A stretch of DNA of 34,862 nt, from contig NZ_DGDC01000027.1 of assembly GCF_002385225.1 (NCBI RefSeq), forward strand, positions 1 to 34,862. Direction: 5' to 3'. Made by a program: the position numbers and the translations under genes. How positions within the stretch are numbered: position 1 is the stretch's first letter; each line of letters opens with the position of its first letter. Below, piece after piece: positions 1 through 6,929 of the stretch. The notes under the pieces were generated by a model. It was not told where the DNA came from, searched no databases, and was given only the letters and a program-made list of their open reading frames with translations. The stretch is from Psychrobacter sp. UBA3962. GTDB lineage: Bacteria; Pseudomonadota; Gammaproteobacteria; Pseudomonadales; Moraxellaceae.

Positions 1-66
1 TGTATTTCAGGACGAGACACAAGCCAACAAACAAATGAAATTAGCACATAAATACAACCGAACAAA

Positions 67-309
67 CTAATCCGCTAAAGCCTGAACCAGCTCAAAACGT
101 GGTACCGTTTTGCCCTCGACGGTTACCGTTTCAGTAAACATCTCTAGCGGGCGCACCCACACATCATAATTACCATAAAGACAACGGTATACCACAAGCG
201 ACTCCTCAGTTTCTGAGTGACGTGCTGTGTGTAGCACTTGATAGAGACTGCCTTTGTAATGGCGGTAGATACCTTGGGGTACGCTTTTAATGGTCACTTT
301 ATTACTCAT
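67..309 (-). CDS. DUF1653 domain protein
   Basis: This 80-residue protein is almost entirely a DUF1653 domain. The family pattern is easy to see: GIYRHYKGSLYQVLHTARHSE near residues 13-33 (read as GxYRHYKG, then ARHSE), then VVYRCLYG and the run VWVRPLEMF, ending in PRFELV. The biochemical function of the family is not established; the fold is thought to be a small beta barrel. The ATG follows ACAGG at a short distance. It lies 77 bases downstream of tyrS on the same strand with no terminator-like hairpin between them, so it is probably read from the tyrS transcript. No signal peptide, membrane segment or cysteine pair is present, which suggests a soluble cytoplasmic protein. Family assignment is firm; role unknown. 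Confidence 0.85.
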   Translation of the reverse strand: MSNKVTIKSVPQGIYRHYKGSLYQVLHTARHSETEESLVVYRCLYGNYDVWVRPLEMFTETVTVEGKTVPRFELVQALAD

Positions 310-386
310 CCTGTTTTAGTGGTTTATGGCTGTGCTTTTGCTAACATCAAACTTCACACTCTAAACAAAAGCGTTAAGCACAAAAT

Positions 387-1622
387 TTAAGCAATAGTCA
401 CTCGAGCAAAGGCTTTTTTGCCGGCCTGAATCACCACAGTTTGACCCGAAGTTAAACTAAAACCTGCATTCACTTCTTCGCCATCAACTTTAACCGCATT
501 GCGTTTTAGCATGTCTTTGGCAGCCGCACTGTTTTTAGCCAGGTCTGCTTGGTTTAAGATTTGCGTAATAAACAAAGCGTCTTGACCGTCTTCCAGCTCT
601 AGAGTCACCTCTGGTAAATCCACAGGCAACTCACCATCAGCTAAGACGTTACCCGCTGATTTATGAGCATTGGCTGCAGCTTCTGCTCCATGGAAACGTT
701 CAATAAGCTCTTCTGCTAAGATGCGCTTGATCTCTTGTGGGTTACGACCCTCTTCCATCTCTTTCATTAGCGCATTCACCTCTTCCATAGGCTTGAAGCT
801 TAGGAATTCATAATAACGCTGAATCAGATCATCTGGCATAGACAACAGCTTTTGGTACATAGTGCCTGGCGCATCGTCTACACCCACGTAGTTGCCTAGT
901 GACTTAGACATCTTATTTACGCCATCTAGGCCTTCTAAGATCGGCACAGTAATACACACTTGTGCTTCGTGACCATAACGGCCTTGAAGGGTACGACCCA
1001 TCAATAGGTTAAAGGTTTGGTCGGTACCGCCCATCTCAACATCGGCCTCAAGAGCAATCGAGTCATAACCTTGCACAAGAGGATATAAGAATTCGTGAAT
1101 GGCAATTGGAGTTTGTGAAGCATAGCGCTTCGCAAAATCATCACGCTCTAACATACGGGAGACAGTAAGCTGACTGGCCAATTGAATCATGTCACCAGCG
1201 CTCATTTCATTAAACCACTGCGAGTTAAAGACCACCTTAGTTTTGTCTTTATCTAAGATTTTAAACACTTGCTCAGCATAAGTTTTGGCATTCGCCAATA
1301 CTTGTTCATCGGTTAGCGGTGGACGTGTAGCGTTTTTACCAGAAGGGTCGCCAATTTTTGCGGTATAGTCACCGATTAAGAAATAGATCTCATGGCCTAA
1401 GTCTTGGAAATGCTTTAGTTTATTGATTAGAACTGTGTGGCCTAAGTGCAAGTCAGGAGCCGTTGGATCAAAACCTGCTTTAATTTTTAAGGGGCGACCC
1501 AGCTTTAGCTTAGCAATCAAATCCTCTTCTGAATAAATCTCATAAGTACCACGTTTAATAATAGCCAGTTGCTCTTCAATACTTAAGTTATTAGTGGATT
1601 GTTCTGACGTCGCTTGGCTCAT
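387..1622 (-). CDS. tyrS: Tyrosine--tRNA ligase
   Basis: Tyrosyl-tRNA synthetase charges tRNA-Tyr with tyrosine using ATP; it is an essential cytoplasmic class I enzyme working as a dimer. The 411-residue product has the class I signature HLGH at residues 59-62, the KMSKS loop at 237-241 (VNKMSKSLGN), the tyrosine-pocket region around GGTDQTFNLLMGR (199-211), and a C-terminal S4 RNA-binding domain from about residue 345 (LKRNAVKVDGEEVNAG). HLGH and the length fit the type 2 bacterial TyrS subfamily. The ATG is preceded by TTGAGGCAGAT, a reasonable ribosome binding site. It is divergent from anmK across about 300 bases and probably continues into the DUF1653 gene. No T-box-like leader is evident. 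Nothing is missing or truncated. Confidence 0.97.
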   Translation of the reverse strand: MSQATSEQSTNNLSIEEQLAIIKRGTYEIYSEEDLIAKLKLGRPLKIKAGFDPTAPDLHLGHTVLINKLKHFQDLGHEIYFLIGDYTAKIGDPSGKNATRPPLTDEQVLANAKTYAEQVFKILDKDKTKVVFNSQWFNEMSAGDMIQLASQLTVSRMLERDDFAKRYASQTPIAIHEFLYPLVQGYDSIALEADVEMGGTDQTFNLLMGRTLQGRYGHEAQVCITVPILEGLDGVNKMSKSLGNYVGVDDAPGTMYQKLLSMPDDLIQRYYEFLSFKPMEEVNALMKEMEEGRNPQEIKRILAEELIERFHGAEAAANAHKSAGNVLADGELPVDLPEVTLELEDGQDALFITQILNQADLAKNSAAAKDMLKRNAVKVDGEEVNAGFSLTSGQTVVIQAGKKAFARVTIA

Positions 1623-1850
1623 ATCTGCCTCAATTATTTTGTGATGAATGAATAGGAAATAACAGTCTAATCAGGACTATGTTAATGAGTATAAAAAAGG
1701 AATGCTAGGATTTTAATGAAGAATGCTGCAAAAAGCTATTTTCACGAGCCTTTTATAGCCATTTTGATAAAGCATGATCCAATTCAAGCCTTGAATCCCT
1801 TACTCAGAGCCTTTTTTAAACTGCGATAAAAAGCTTATCTAAGCGCCTTT

Positions 1851-1859
1851 TGTTATAAT
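1851..1859 (+). promoter_or_regulatory. Candidate extended -10 promoter for anmK
   Basis: The bases TGTTATAAT form a perfect extended -10 element (TG, one base, TATAAT) with the hexamer at 1854-1859. No good -35 hexamer is visible 16-18 bases upstream, which is tolerated by extended -10 promoters. A start near 1866 would give a leader of roughly 55 bases before the anmK ATG at 1920. Confidence 0.5.
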
Positions 1860-1919
1860 AACAGCAACACTGCTTTACGGCAGTCTCTTCTTTTTTATTG
1901 CAACCAATGTAGCAGGCCT

Positions 1920-3218
1920 ATGACACCTACCGAATTACCCTCTAACGATAGTACTTTAGAAGACTTACAAAATTTGGAGTCTGCTTTATCTGAGACTTTG
2001 TTTAACAGTTTTGACACTGGTTATTACATCGGTATGATGTCAGGGACCAGCCTTGATGGCATGGATGCAGTCATTTGTCAGTTTGATGACTCTGATAATG
2101 AGAAGATTATTGCCACTCATACCAAGCAGTTTCCAGAGCACCTGCGCGACACGCTATTGGCATTATGTCAGCCCAATGGCATTACCAATCTAGCGCACCC
2201 TGTAAAAAACACCATTTTAGAGCAACAGCCTCAAAGTGAGCTTGAATGGTTTGGCTGGGCCAGCCGTGAGTATGCCGAATTCGCCAGTACCGTTGTTAAC
2301 GAACTCCTCGAAAAGACAGGTGTTACGGCAGATGCTATCCTAGCCATTGGGTGCCATGGTCAAACCGTGCGTCATCGTCCAAATTTAGGCTTTAGCTTGC
2401 AACTGGTAGATCCAAATATTATTGCTGAGCGTACGGGCATCAGCGTGGTTAGCGACTTTCGCCGTAGAGACATGGCCGTAGGCGGTCAAGGGGCTCCTCT
2501 AGCGCCCGCATTTCACTTGGCACAATTTGCTGACGCTACACAGTCAAATAAAGACCTAATTGTGGTGAATCTAGGCGGTATTGCTAATATTACCGTTCTA
2601 CCCAGCAATCAAGCCGACCAAGTCATTGGCTACGACACCGGGCCGGCAAATATTTTGCTAGATGCTTGGTATCAGAGTCATCATCCTGACTCTGATACCC
2701 TTTATGATGACGCAGGCCAGTGGGCACAGTCAGGCACCGTCAATTCAGAGCTGCTAGCGCAGCTTATGGCTCACCCCTACTTTGATCAAAATGCCCCCAA
2801 AAGTACCGGCCGAGAAGAGTTCAATTTAGATTGGCTTATGCAGCAGATTGAGGATTTCAGCGCAGAGAACGAGCAGAGCGTTGATGCCGCTTCAGTACAA
2901 GCTACCTTAACTCAGCTGACCGCTCAAAGCTTATGTGATGCTATTCAAACCGAGTCTGATCGGTTAAGCCTCAAGCCTGGCAATATCATTGTTTGTGGTG
3001 GCGGTGCTTATAACCCTAATCTAATCAGCCAAATCGCCAAGCGGTTGCCTGATTGGCAAGTAGCCACAAGCCAAGAGTTTGGCATAGCTCCCACTTGGGT
3101 AGAAGCTATGGCGTTTGCTTGGCTGGCGCGTCAGACCATCATTGGTGAGACAGGTAACCTGCCCGCCGTTACCGGTGCGACCAAAGCTGTGGTGTTGGGT
3201 CAGGTTTGTTTTGCCTAG
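1920..3218 (+). CDS. anmK: Anhydro-N-acetylmuramic acid kinase
   Basis: AnmK phosphorylates and opens 1,6-anhydro-MurNAc to MurNAc-6-phosphate during recycling of peptidoglycan turnover fragments in the cytoplasm. The family blocks are all present in order: YYIGMMSGTSLDGMDA (residues 35-50, phosphate loop), GCHGQTVRHRP, FRRRDMAVGGQGAPLAPAFH, VNLGGIANIT, YDTGPANILLDAW and a C-terminal CGGGAYN. The product is 432 residues, longer than most members because about 34 acidic, low-complexity residues precede the YYIG strand. The ATG at 1920 has AGCAGG upstream, so the extension is probably real, but no second methionine lies near residue 34 to offer an alternative. It is divergent from tyrS and convergent with trxC. 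Identity is firm. Confidence 0.95.
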   Translation: MTPTELPSNDSTLEDLQNLESALSETLFNSFDTGYYIGMMSGTSLDGMDAVICQFDDSDNEKIIATHTKQFPEHLRDTLLALCQPNGITNLAHPVKNTILEQQPQSELEWFGWASREYAEFASTVVNELLEKTGVTADAILAIGCHGQTVRHRPNLGFSLQLVDPNIIAERTGISVVSDFRRRDMAVGGQGAPLAPAFHLAQFADATQSNKDLIVVNLGGIANITVLPSNQADQVIGYDTGPANILLDAWYQSHHPDSDTLYDDAGQWAQSGTVNSELLAQLMAHPYFDQNAPKSTGREEFNLDWLMQQIEDFSAENEQSVDAASVQATLTQLTAQSLCDAIQTESDRLSLKPGNIIVCGGGAYNPNLISQIAKRLPDWQVATSQEFGIAPTWVEAMAFAWLARQTIIGETGNLPAVTGATKAVVLGQVCFA

Positions 3219-3221
3219 TCC

Positions 3222-3245
3222 AAAGCTATAAACACAGATAGCTTT
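3222..3245 (+). terminator. Weak hairpin between anmK and trxC
   Basis: AAAGCTAT and ATAGCTTT form an 8-bp stem with an 8-base loop four bases after the anmK stop. There is no T tract on the plus side, so it may only be a weak or factor-dependent end for the two convergent genes. Confidence 0.3.
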
Positions 3246-3285
3246 AATCGCAGACAGCCCCAAACAGCTTGTAATGCCAACAGCG

Positions 3286-3723
3286 TTACGCTAAAGACTG
3301 TACCCATTGCACAATCTGATTGCTCGGCAGTGCCCCTGACTGTCGAGCAATTTCTTTGCCCCCTTTAAAAGCCACCATGGTTGGCAAGCTGCGAATACCA
3401 TAGGGTGCTGCGGCTTGCTCAAACTTATCAGTCTGTAGTTTCGCAAATACCACGTTGGGCAACTGCTTAGCGGCTTGCTCAAATTGTGGCGCCATCATAT
3501 GACACGGCTGACACCAGCTTGCCCAAAAATCAACGATGGTTAACACCTCATTTTTTTGGATGGTTTTATGAGCAGTTTGACCGGTCAATACCACAGGCTC
3601 TGCTGTCAATAAAGAGCTTTGACACTTACCACATACCGGACTTTGGTTCAGACGTTCAGCAGGGATTCTATTGGTTGCCGCACACTTGGGGCAGACTAGA
3701 TGTAATGACTGTGAGCTACTCAT
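3286..3723 (-). CDS. trxC: Thioredoxin 2 (zinc-containing)
   Basis: Cytoplasmic disulfide reductase of the thioredoxin 2 type, normally kept reduced by thioredoxin reductase and often induced by oxidative stress. The 145-residue protein has the N-terminal zinc ribbon typical of TrxC, with CPKC at residues 11-14 and CGKC at 31-34, followed by the thioredoxin fold with VDFWASWCQPC (active cysteines 71 and 74) and the cis-proline region RSLPTMVAFKGG. The active-site loop is CQPC rather than the usual CGPC. The ATG has AAAGG about eight bases upstream. It is divergent from the SulP gene and convergent with anmK. Trx2 identity is firm; the altered dipeptide may tune redox potential. Confidence 0.93.
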   Translation of the reverse strand: MSSSQSLHLVCPKCAATNRIPAERLNQSPVCGKCQSSLLTAEPVVLTGQTAHKTIQKNEVLTIVDFWASWCQPCHMMAPQFEQAAKQLPNVVFAKLQTDKFEQAAAPYGIRSLPTMVAFKGGKEIARQSGALPSNQIVQWVQSLA

Positions 3724-3957
3724 GACTTTGTACCTTTAAATTTATTGTAAACAAGCGGTTTAGGGATAGACTTTCATAACCCAGTATAAACACAATCAAA
3801 TAAACTTGGCTTATACAAATAGTCCATCTTTCTTCTGCAATTTGTTATATTATACAATTATATATATTGATACTTAGAACTGGATTTCAATAGGCCAAGT
3901 CTATGCAATTGTAATCATCAGCGACTCCAGTTAACCGGTCTTTAATGCGAGGCTATC

Positions 3958-5751
3958 GTGGCGGAAAAACAAACATCAGCTAATCGTCTTGAAAATAACA
4001 GCTGGCTTGCTAAGTTAATCCCAGAGTGGATATTGACTTATGATACCTCTCGCCTGCCCGCCGATATCATTGCAGGACTGGTGGTCGGCATCTTAGTTAT
4101 CCCTCAAAGTTTGGGCTACGCAGTATTGGCCGGCTTGCCCCCAGTTTATGGTATCTATGCCTCTATCATACCCGTACTGGTGTATGCTTGGGTTGGCTCA
4201 AGTAATATCCAGGCCATTGGCGCTGTGGCCATTACCGCTATCATGACCGCCAGTAGCTTACATGGCTTAGCCATAGAAGGCAGTGTGCAATACGCCATGC
4301 TAGCCAGCTTACTGGCACTGATGATGGGCTCTATACTTTGGCTCGCGGGCAAACTCAAACTCGGCTGGATTATGCAGTTCATTAGCCGCGGCGTCTCTGC
4401 AGCCTTCGTTAGCGGTGCCGCGGTATTGATATTTGTTAGCCAATTAAAATACGTGACCAATATTGCGGTTAGTGGCAATACTTTACCAGGCTATGCCACA
4501 AGCTTATTGACGCAACTAACTACCTTTCACCTGCCTACCTTTATCATCGGCGGCGTTAGTTTTACCTTATTTATGCTAAACCGTTATGCCAGTCATTGGT
4601 TATGGCAGTCTTGGTTACCGTCTGCCCAAGCCAAATGGGTAGGGCGCTTATTTCCTTTAGTGGTGGTCATAGTCGCCATTGCCTTGAGCCATTTTGGTAA
4701 TTGGTCAAACCAAGGTATCCGCATTATCGGTGAGATTCCCTCTGGCTTACCGATGCTGGCTGTGCCCAAGTTTGATTCCCTGTCCCAGGTCGCTACTTTA
4801 TTACCGACCGCAGGGTTAATGGCCTTAATTGTGTTTGTCTCTAGTAGCTCGGTTGCCAGTACTTATGCCCGTATGCGTGGGGAGAAATTTGATGCCAATA
4901 AAGAGCTTCAAGGGTTAGGCTTGGCCAATATAGCCGGAGGCTTTAGCCAAAGTTTTCCGGTAGCGGGTGGCTTCTCTCGTACTGCTATTAATGCCGACTC
5001 AGGGGCTAAGACCCCCTTGGCAAGCGTCGTTACTGTGCTCATTATGGTGGCCACTTTATTGGTTCTAGGAAACATTATCGCTCCCCTACCTTATGCCCTT
5101 TTGGGGGCAATGATTATGGCCTCTATTCTTAGCCTTATTGATGTAGAGACCTTCAAGACAGCCTTAAAGACAGACCGTTTAGACGCTCTCAGCTTTGCCG
5201 CTACCTTCCTGGGGGTACTGTCATTTGGCCTTAATGTGGGCTTAGTAATCGGTATCATTGTGTCTTTTGCCGGTCTTATCTGGCAGTCAAGCCAACCACA
5301 TATTGCCGTGGTCGGTCGACTCGAGGGCACAGAGCATTTTCGTAACATTCACCGCCATGACGTGATTACCTATGACAACCTGTTGATTATGCGAGTCGAT
5401 GAAAGTCTTTTCTTCGGAAATAGTGAGTCGGTCTATAACCAGATCAAGGAGGCCCTTAACCAACACCCTAAGGCCATTGAACTGGTACTGATTATGTCCT
5501 CGGTGAATCATATTGACCTTACGGCTCAAGAGATGCTCATCACCCTAAATCGTGAACTAAAGGCTACTAATAGACACTTACATTACAGTTTTATCAAAGG
5601 TCCAGTGATGGACATCATTGAGCAAACGCCTGTGATTAATGAGCTCTCTGGGCGCGTCTTTTTGAGTACCATGCAAGCAATTACTTTATTAACCGATGAT
5701 GATCGACATAACGACATTTATCCCACGATACAAAAAAGAGAATTTGAATAA
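3958..5751 (+). CDS. SulP family anion transporter with STAS domain
   Basis: Inner-membrane SLC26/SulP transporter, a family carrying sulfate, bicarbonate or other anions, probably coupled to protons or sodium. The 597-residue protein begins with GTG, supported by GCGAGG just upstream. The first membrane block has the SulP signature (DIIAGLVVGILVIPQSLGYA, then GLPPVYGIYASIIPVLVYAW); many hydrophobic segments follow to about residue 440. A cytoplasmic STAS domain occupies roughly residues 465-585, with the helix-start region VNHIDLTAQEML where related proteins carry a regulatory Asp-Ser/Thr. Substrate cannot be read from sequence. It is the first gene of a plus-strand run with the two DUF442 genes, 126 bases before the next. 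The neighbourhood is compatible with sulfur handling, but no assimilation genes are in view. Confidence 0.9.
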   Translation: MAEKQTSANRLENNSWLAKLIPEWILTYDTSRLPADIIAGLVVGILVIPQSLGYAVLAGLPPVYGIYASIIPVLVYAWVGSSNIQAIGAVAITAIMTASSLHGLAIEGSVQYAMLASLLALMMGSILWLAGKLKLGWIMQFISRGVSAAFVSGAAVLIFVSQLKYVTNIAVSGNTLPGYATSLLTQLTTFHLPTFIIGGVSFTLFMLNRYASHWLWQSWLPSAQAKWVGRLFPLVVVIVAIALSHFGNWSNQGIRIIGEIPSGLPMLAVPKFDSLSQVATLLPTAGLMALIVFVSSSSVASTYARMRGEKFDANKELQGLGLANIAGGFSQSFPVAGGFSRTAINADSGAKTPLASVVTVLIMVATLLVLGNIIAPLPYALLGAMIMASILSLIDVETFKTALKTDRLDALSFAATFLGVLSFGLNVGLVIGIIVSFAGLIWQSSQPHIAVVGRLEGTEHFRNIHRHDVITYDNLLIMRVDESLFFGNSESVYNQIKEALNQHPKAIELVLIMSSVNHIDLTAQEMLITLNRELKATNRHLHYSFIKGPVMDIIEQTPVINELSGRVFLSTMQAITLLTDDDRHNDIYPTIQKREFE

Positions 5752-5820
5752 TCCAATATAGAAATACAGTTCCAATAAAATATGCCTACAATAACAAAAT
5801 AAGAGGCTGAGCTTAAAATG

Positions 5821-5850
5821 TTAAAATCAGGCTCACTAAATCCATATAAT
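5821..5850 (+). promoter_or_regulatory. Candidate sigma-70 promoter before the first DUF442 gene
   Basis: TTAAAA (5821-5826) and TATAAT (5845-5850) are separated by 18 bases, and the start codon at 5878 is 27 bases further on. The -10 is perfect and the -35 is weak. It suggests that the DUF442 genes can be transcribed separately from the SulP gene. Confidence 0.4.
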
Positions 5851-5877
5851 TTTATTTAGCGGACAAAAATTAATACC

Positions 5878-6204
5878 ATGAGCGATTCTTTAACCATTTA
5901 TAAGCAAATTTATCCTATTCAATGCTTGAAGCTTTCAGAAATGGGCTACCGTTCAATTATAAACGTTCGTCCTGATAATGAAGTGGAAAACCAGCCCTCA
6001 AGCCAGACGCTATGCTCAGCTGCAGAGCAAGCCAACTTGAATTACTGCTATATCCCATATGATGAAGAGCGTCTAAGCTGTCACACAGTAGCGCAGTTTG
6101 CTGAGCAATATCATAAGCTGCCCAAACCTATTATGTTATTTTGTGGCTCAGGGGCACGAGCTAAATTACTGTATCAAAGCGCCGTGATGCAAGGATTACT
6201 ATAA
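5878..6204 (+). CDS. DUF442 / TIGR01244 phosphatase-like protein, divergent copy
   Basis: This 108-residue protein belongs to the DUF442 group, small proteins with a tyrosine-phosphatase/rhodanese-like fold also found fused to beta-lactamase-like hydrolases (Blh). The pattern MGYRSIINVRPDNEVENQP (residues 22-40) matches the family's G-x-K-T-I-I-N-x-R-P-D-G-E block, and the catalytic loop is CGSGAR starting at Cys89. In typical members the loop is CRTGxRS, so this copy keeps the cysteine and the closing arginine but has lost the first Arg and the final Ser. It aligns end to end without gaps up to Cys89 with the gene at 6398-6730, so the two look like an old tandem duplication. An extra Cys46 and Cys57 are also present. 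Substrate unknown; sulfur transfer or phosphatase action are both possible. Confidence 0.8.
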   Translation: MSDSLTIYKQIYPIQCLKLSEMGYRSIINVRPDNEVENQPSSQTLCSAAEQANLNYCYIPYDEERLSCHTVAQFAEQYHKLPKPIMLFCGSGARAKLLYQSAVMQGLL

Positions 6205-6347
6205 CTTAGCGTCTCAATACTTAATACCGCACAATTTAAGCATGGCTCATTTGAAGCAGCGTATATTCCTTAAGGCATTGATACTTATCTTGAACAATAA
6301 ACCACTCCCAAGCCCTTCTTATTTAGTAAAATAAACCGCAGAGTATC

Positions 6348-6373
6348 TATTTAAAAAGTATTTATTTAAAAAG
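6348..6373 (+). repeat. Short direct repeat upstream of the second DUF442 gene
   Basis: TATTTAAAAAG occurs at 6348-6358 and again at 6363-6373, one copy every 15 bases, directly ahead of the ribosome binding site region (TAAGGAAAAAAGT) of the gene at 6398. It may be chance in AT-rich DNA, a regulator site or a local duplication. Confidence 0.5.
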
Positions 6374-6397
6374 CACTTATTAACTAAGGAAAAAAGT

Positions 6398-6730
6398 ATG
6401 TCACATCAAGTGAGTTTTTCAGGTCAAATCACCCCAGAACAAGTAAAAGAAGTGGCCGCTCAAGGCTTCAAAACTATTATTAATAACCGTCCAGATGGTG
6501 AAGCCACTGATCAACCAACCAGCGCCGACATTGAAGCGGCTGCAAAAGAAGCTGGCCTAGCCTACAAAGAAATCTCATTTGCAGGTAATGAATTAAACAT
6601 GCAACATGTTGAAGATTTCGCCGATTATTTCAATCAAGCAGAGCAGCCTATTTTAATGTTCTGCCGTACCGGTAACCGCTCAAACGGCTTATATGAAGCG
6701 GCCAAACAGCGTGATATGTTAGACGACTAG
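6398..6730 (+). CDS. DUF442 / TIGR01244 family sulfurtransferase or phosphatase
   Basis: A canonical 110-residue DUF442 protein. It has the family block GFKTIINNRPDGEATDQP (residues 23-40), a helix rich in Ala/Glu, and the active-site loop CRTGNRS beginning at Cys89, the cysteine-x4-arginine arrangement shared by rhodaneses and protein tyrosine phosphatases. Such proteins are annotated as TIGR01244 sulfur transferases, although several characterised relatives behave as phosphatases, so the reaction is open. The ATG follows TAAGGAAAAAAGT, a good ribosome binding site. It follows the divergent copy at 5878 by 193 bases and is followed by its own hairpin terminator. Family assignment firm, function tentative. 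Confidence 0.87.
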   Translation: MSHQVSFSGQITPEQVKEVAAQGFKTIINNRPDGEATDQPTSADIEAAAKEAGLAYKEISFAGNELNMQHVEDFADYFNQAEQPILMFCRTGNRSNGLYEAAKQRDMLDD

Positions 6731-6782
6731 TCTACGTAACATTCTCATAACCCTATTAACTGGCTCATACCCCTATCAGCTG

Positions 6783-6811
6783 CGCCCCTCCAAAATTTGG
6801 AAGGGCGTTTT
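6783..6811 (+). terminator. Terminator after the DUF442 gene
   Basis: CGCCC-C-TCCAAA pairs with TTTGGA-A-GGGCG (6783-6807, one mismatch, very tight loop), followed by TTTTCGTTT. It sits 53 bases after the stop codon at 6730. Confidence 0.7.
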
Positions 6812-6846
6812 CGTTTATAGCACTTCAAGGAAAAATATAGCCCACA

Positions 6847-6886
6847 AAAAAACCACCCCAACTATTACTAGCTGGGGTGGTTTTTT
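6847..6886. terminator. Bidirectional terminator between DUF442 gene and ahpF
   Basis: AACCACCCCA (6851-6860) pairs with TGGGGTGGTT (6873-6882), extended by an A run on the left and a T run on the right, so it works in either direction. It closes ahpF on the minus strand and backs up the hairpin at 6783. Confidence 0.85.
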
Positions 6887-6929
6887 ATGGAGCTTTCAAC
6901 CAGTATTTCAGTTCAAATTTATGATCTGA

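Noticed and set aside
1..66. Left edge checked for a partial gene or terminator of the DUF1653 gene.
   Set aside because: No conserved reading frame or hairpin is visible in this short AT-rich stretch.
3842..3857. Palindrome-like TTGTTATATTATACAA between trxC and the SulP gene, considered as an operator.
   Set aside because: Only the outer four bases pair properly; the inner part mismatches and the whole area is A/T only.
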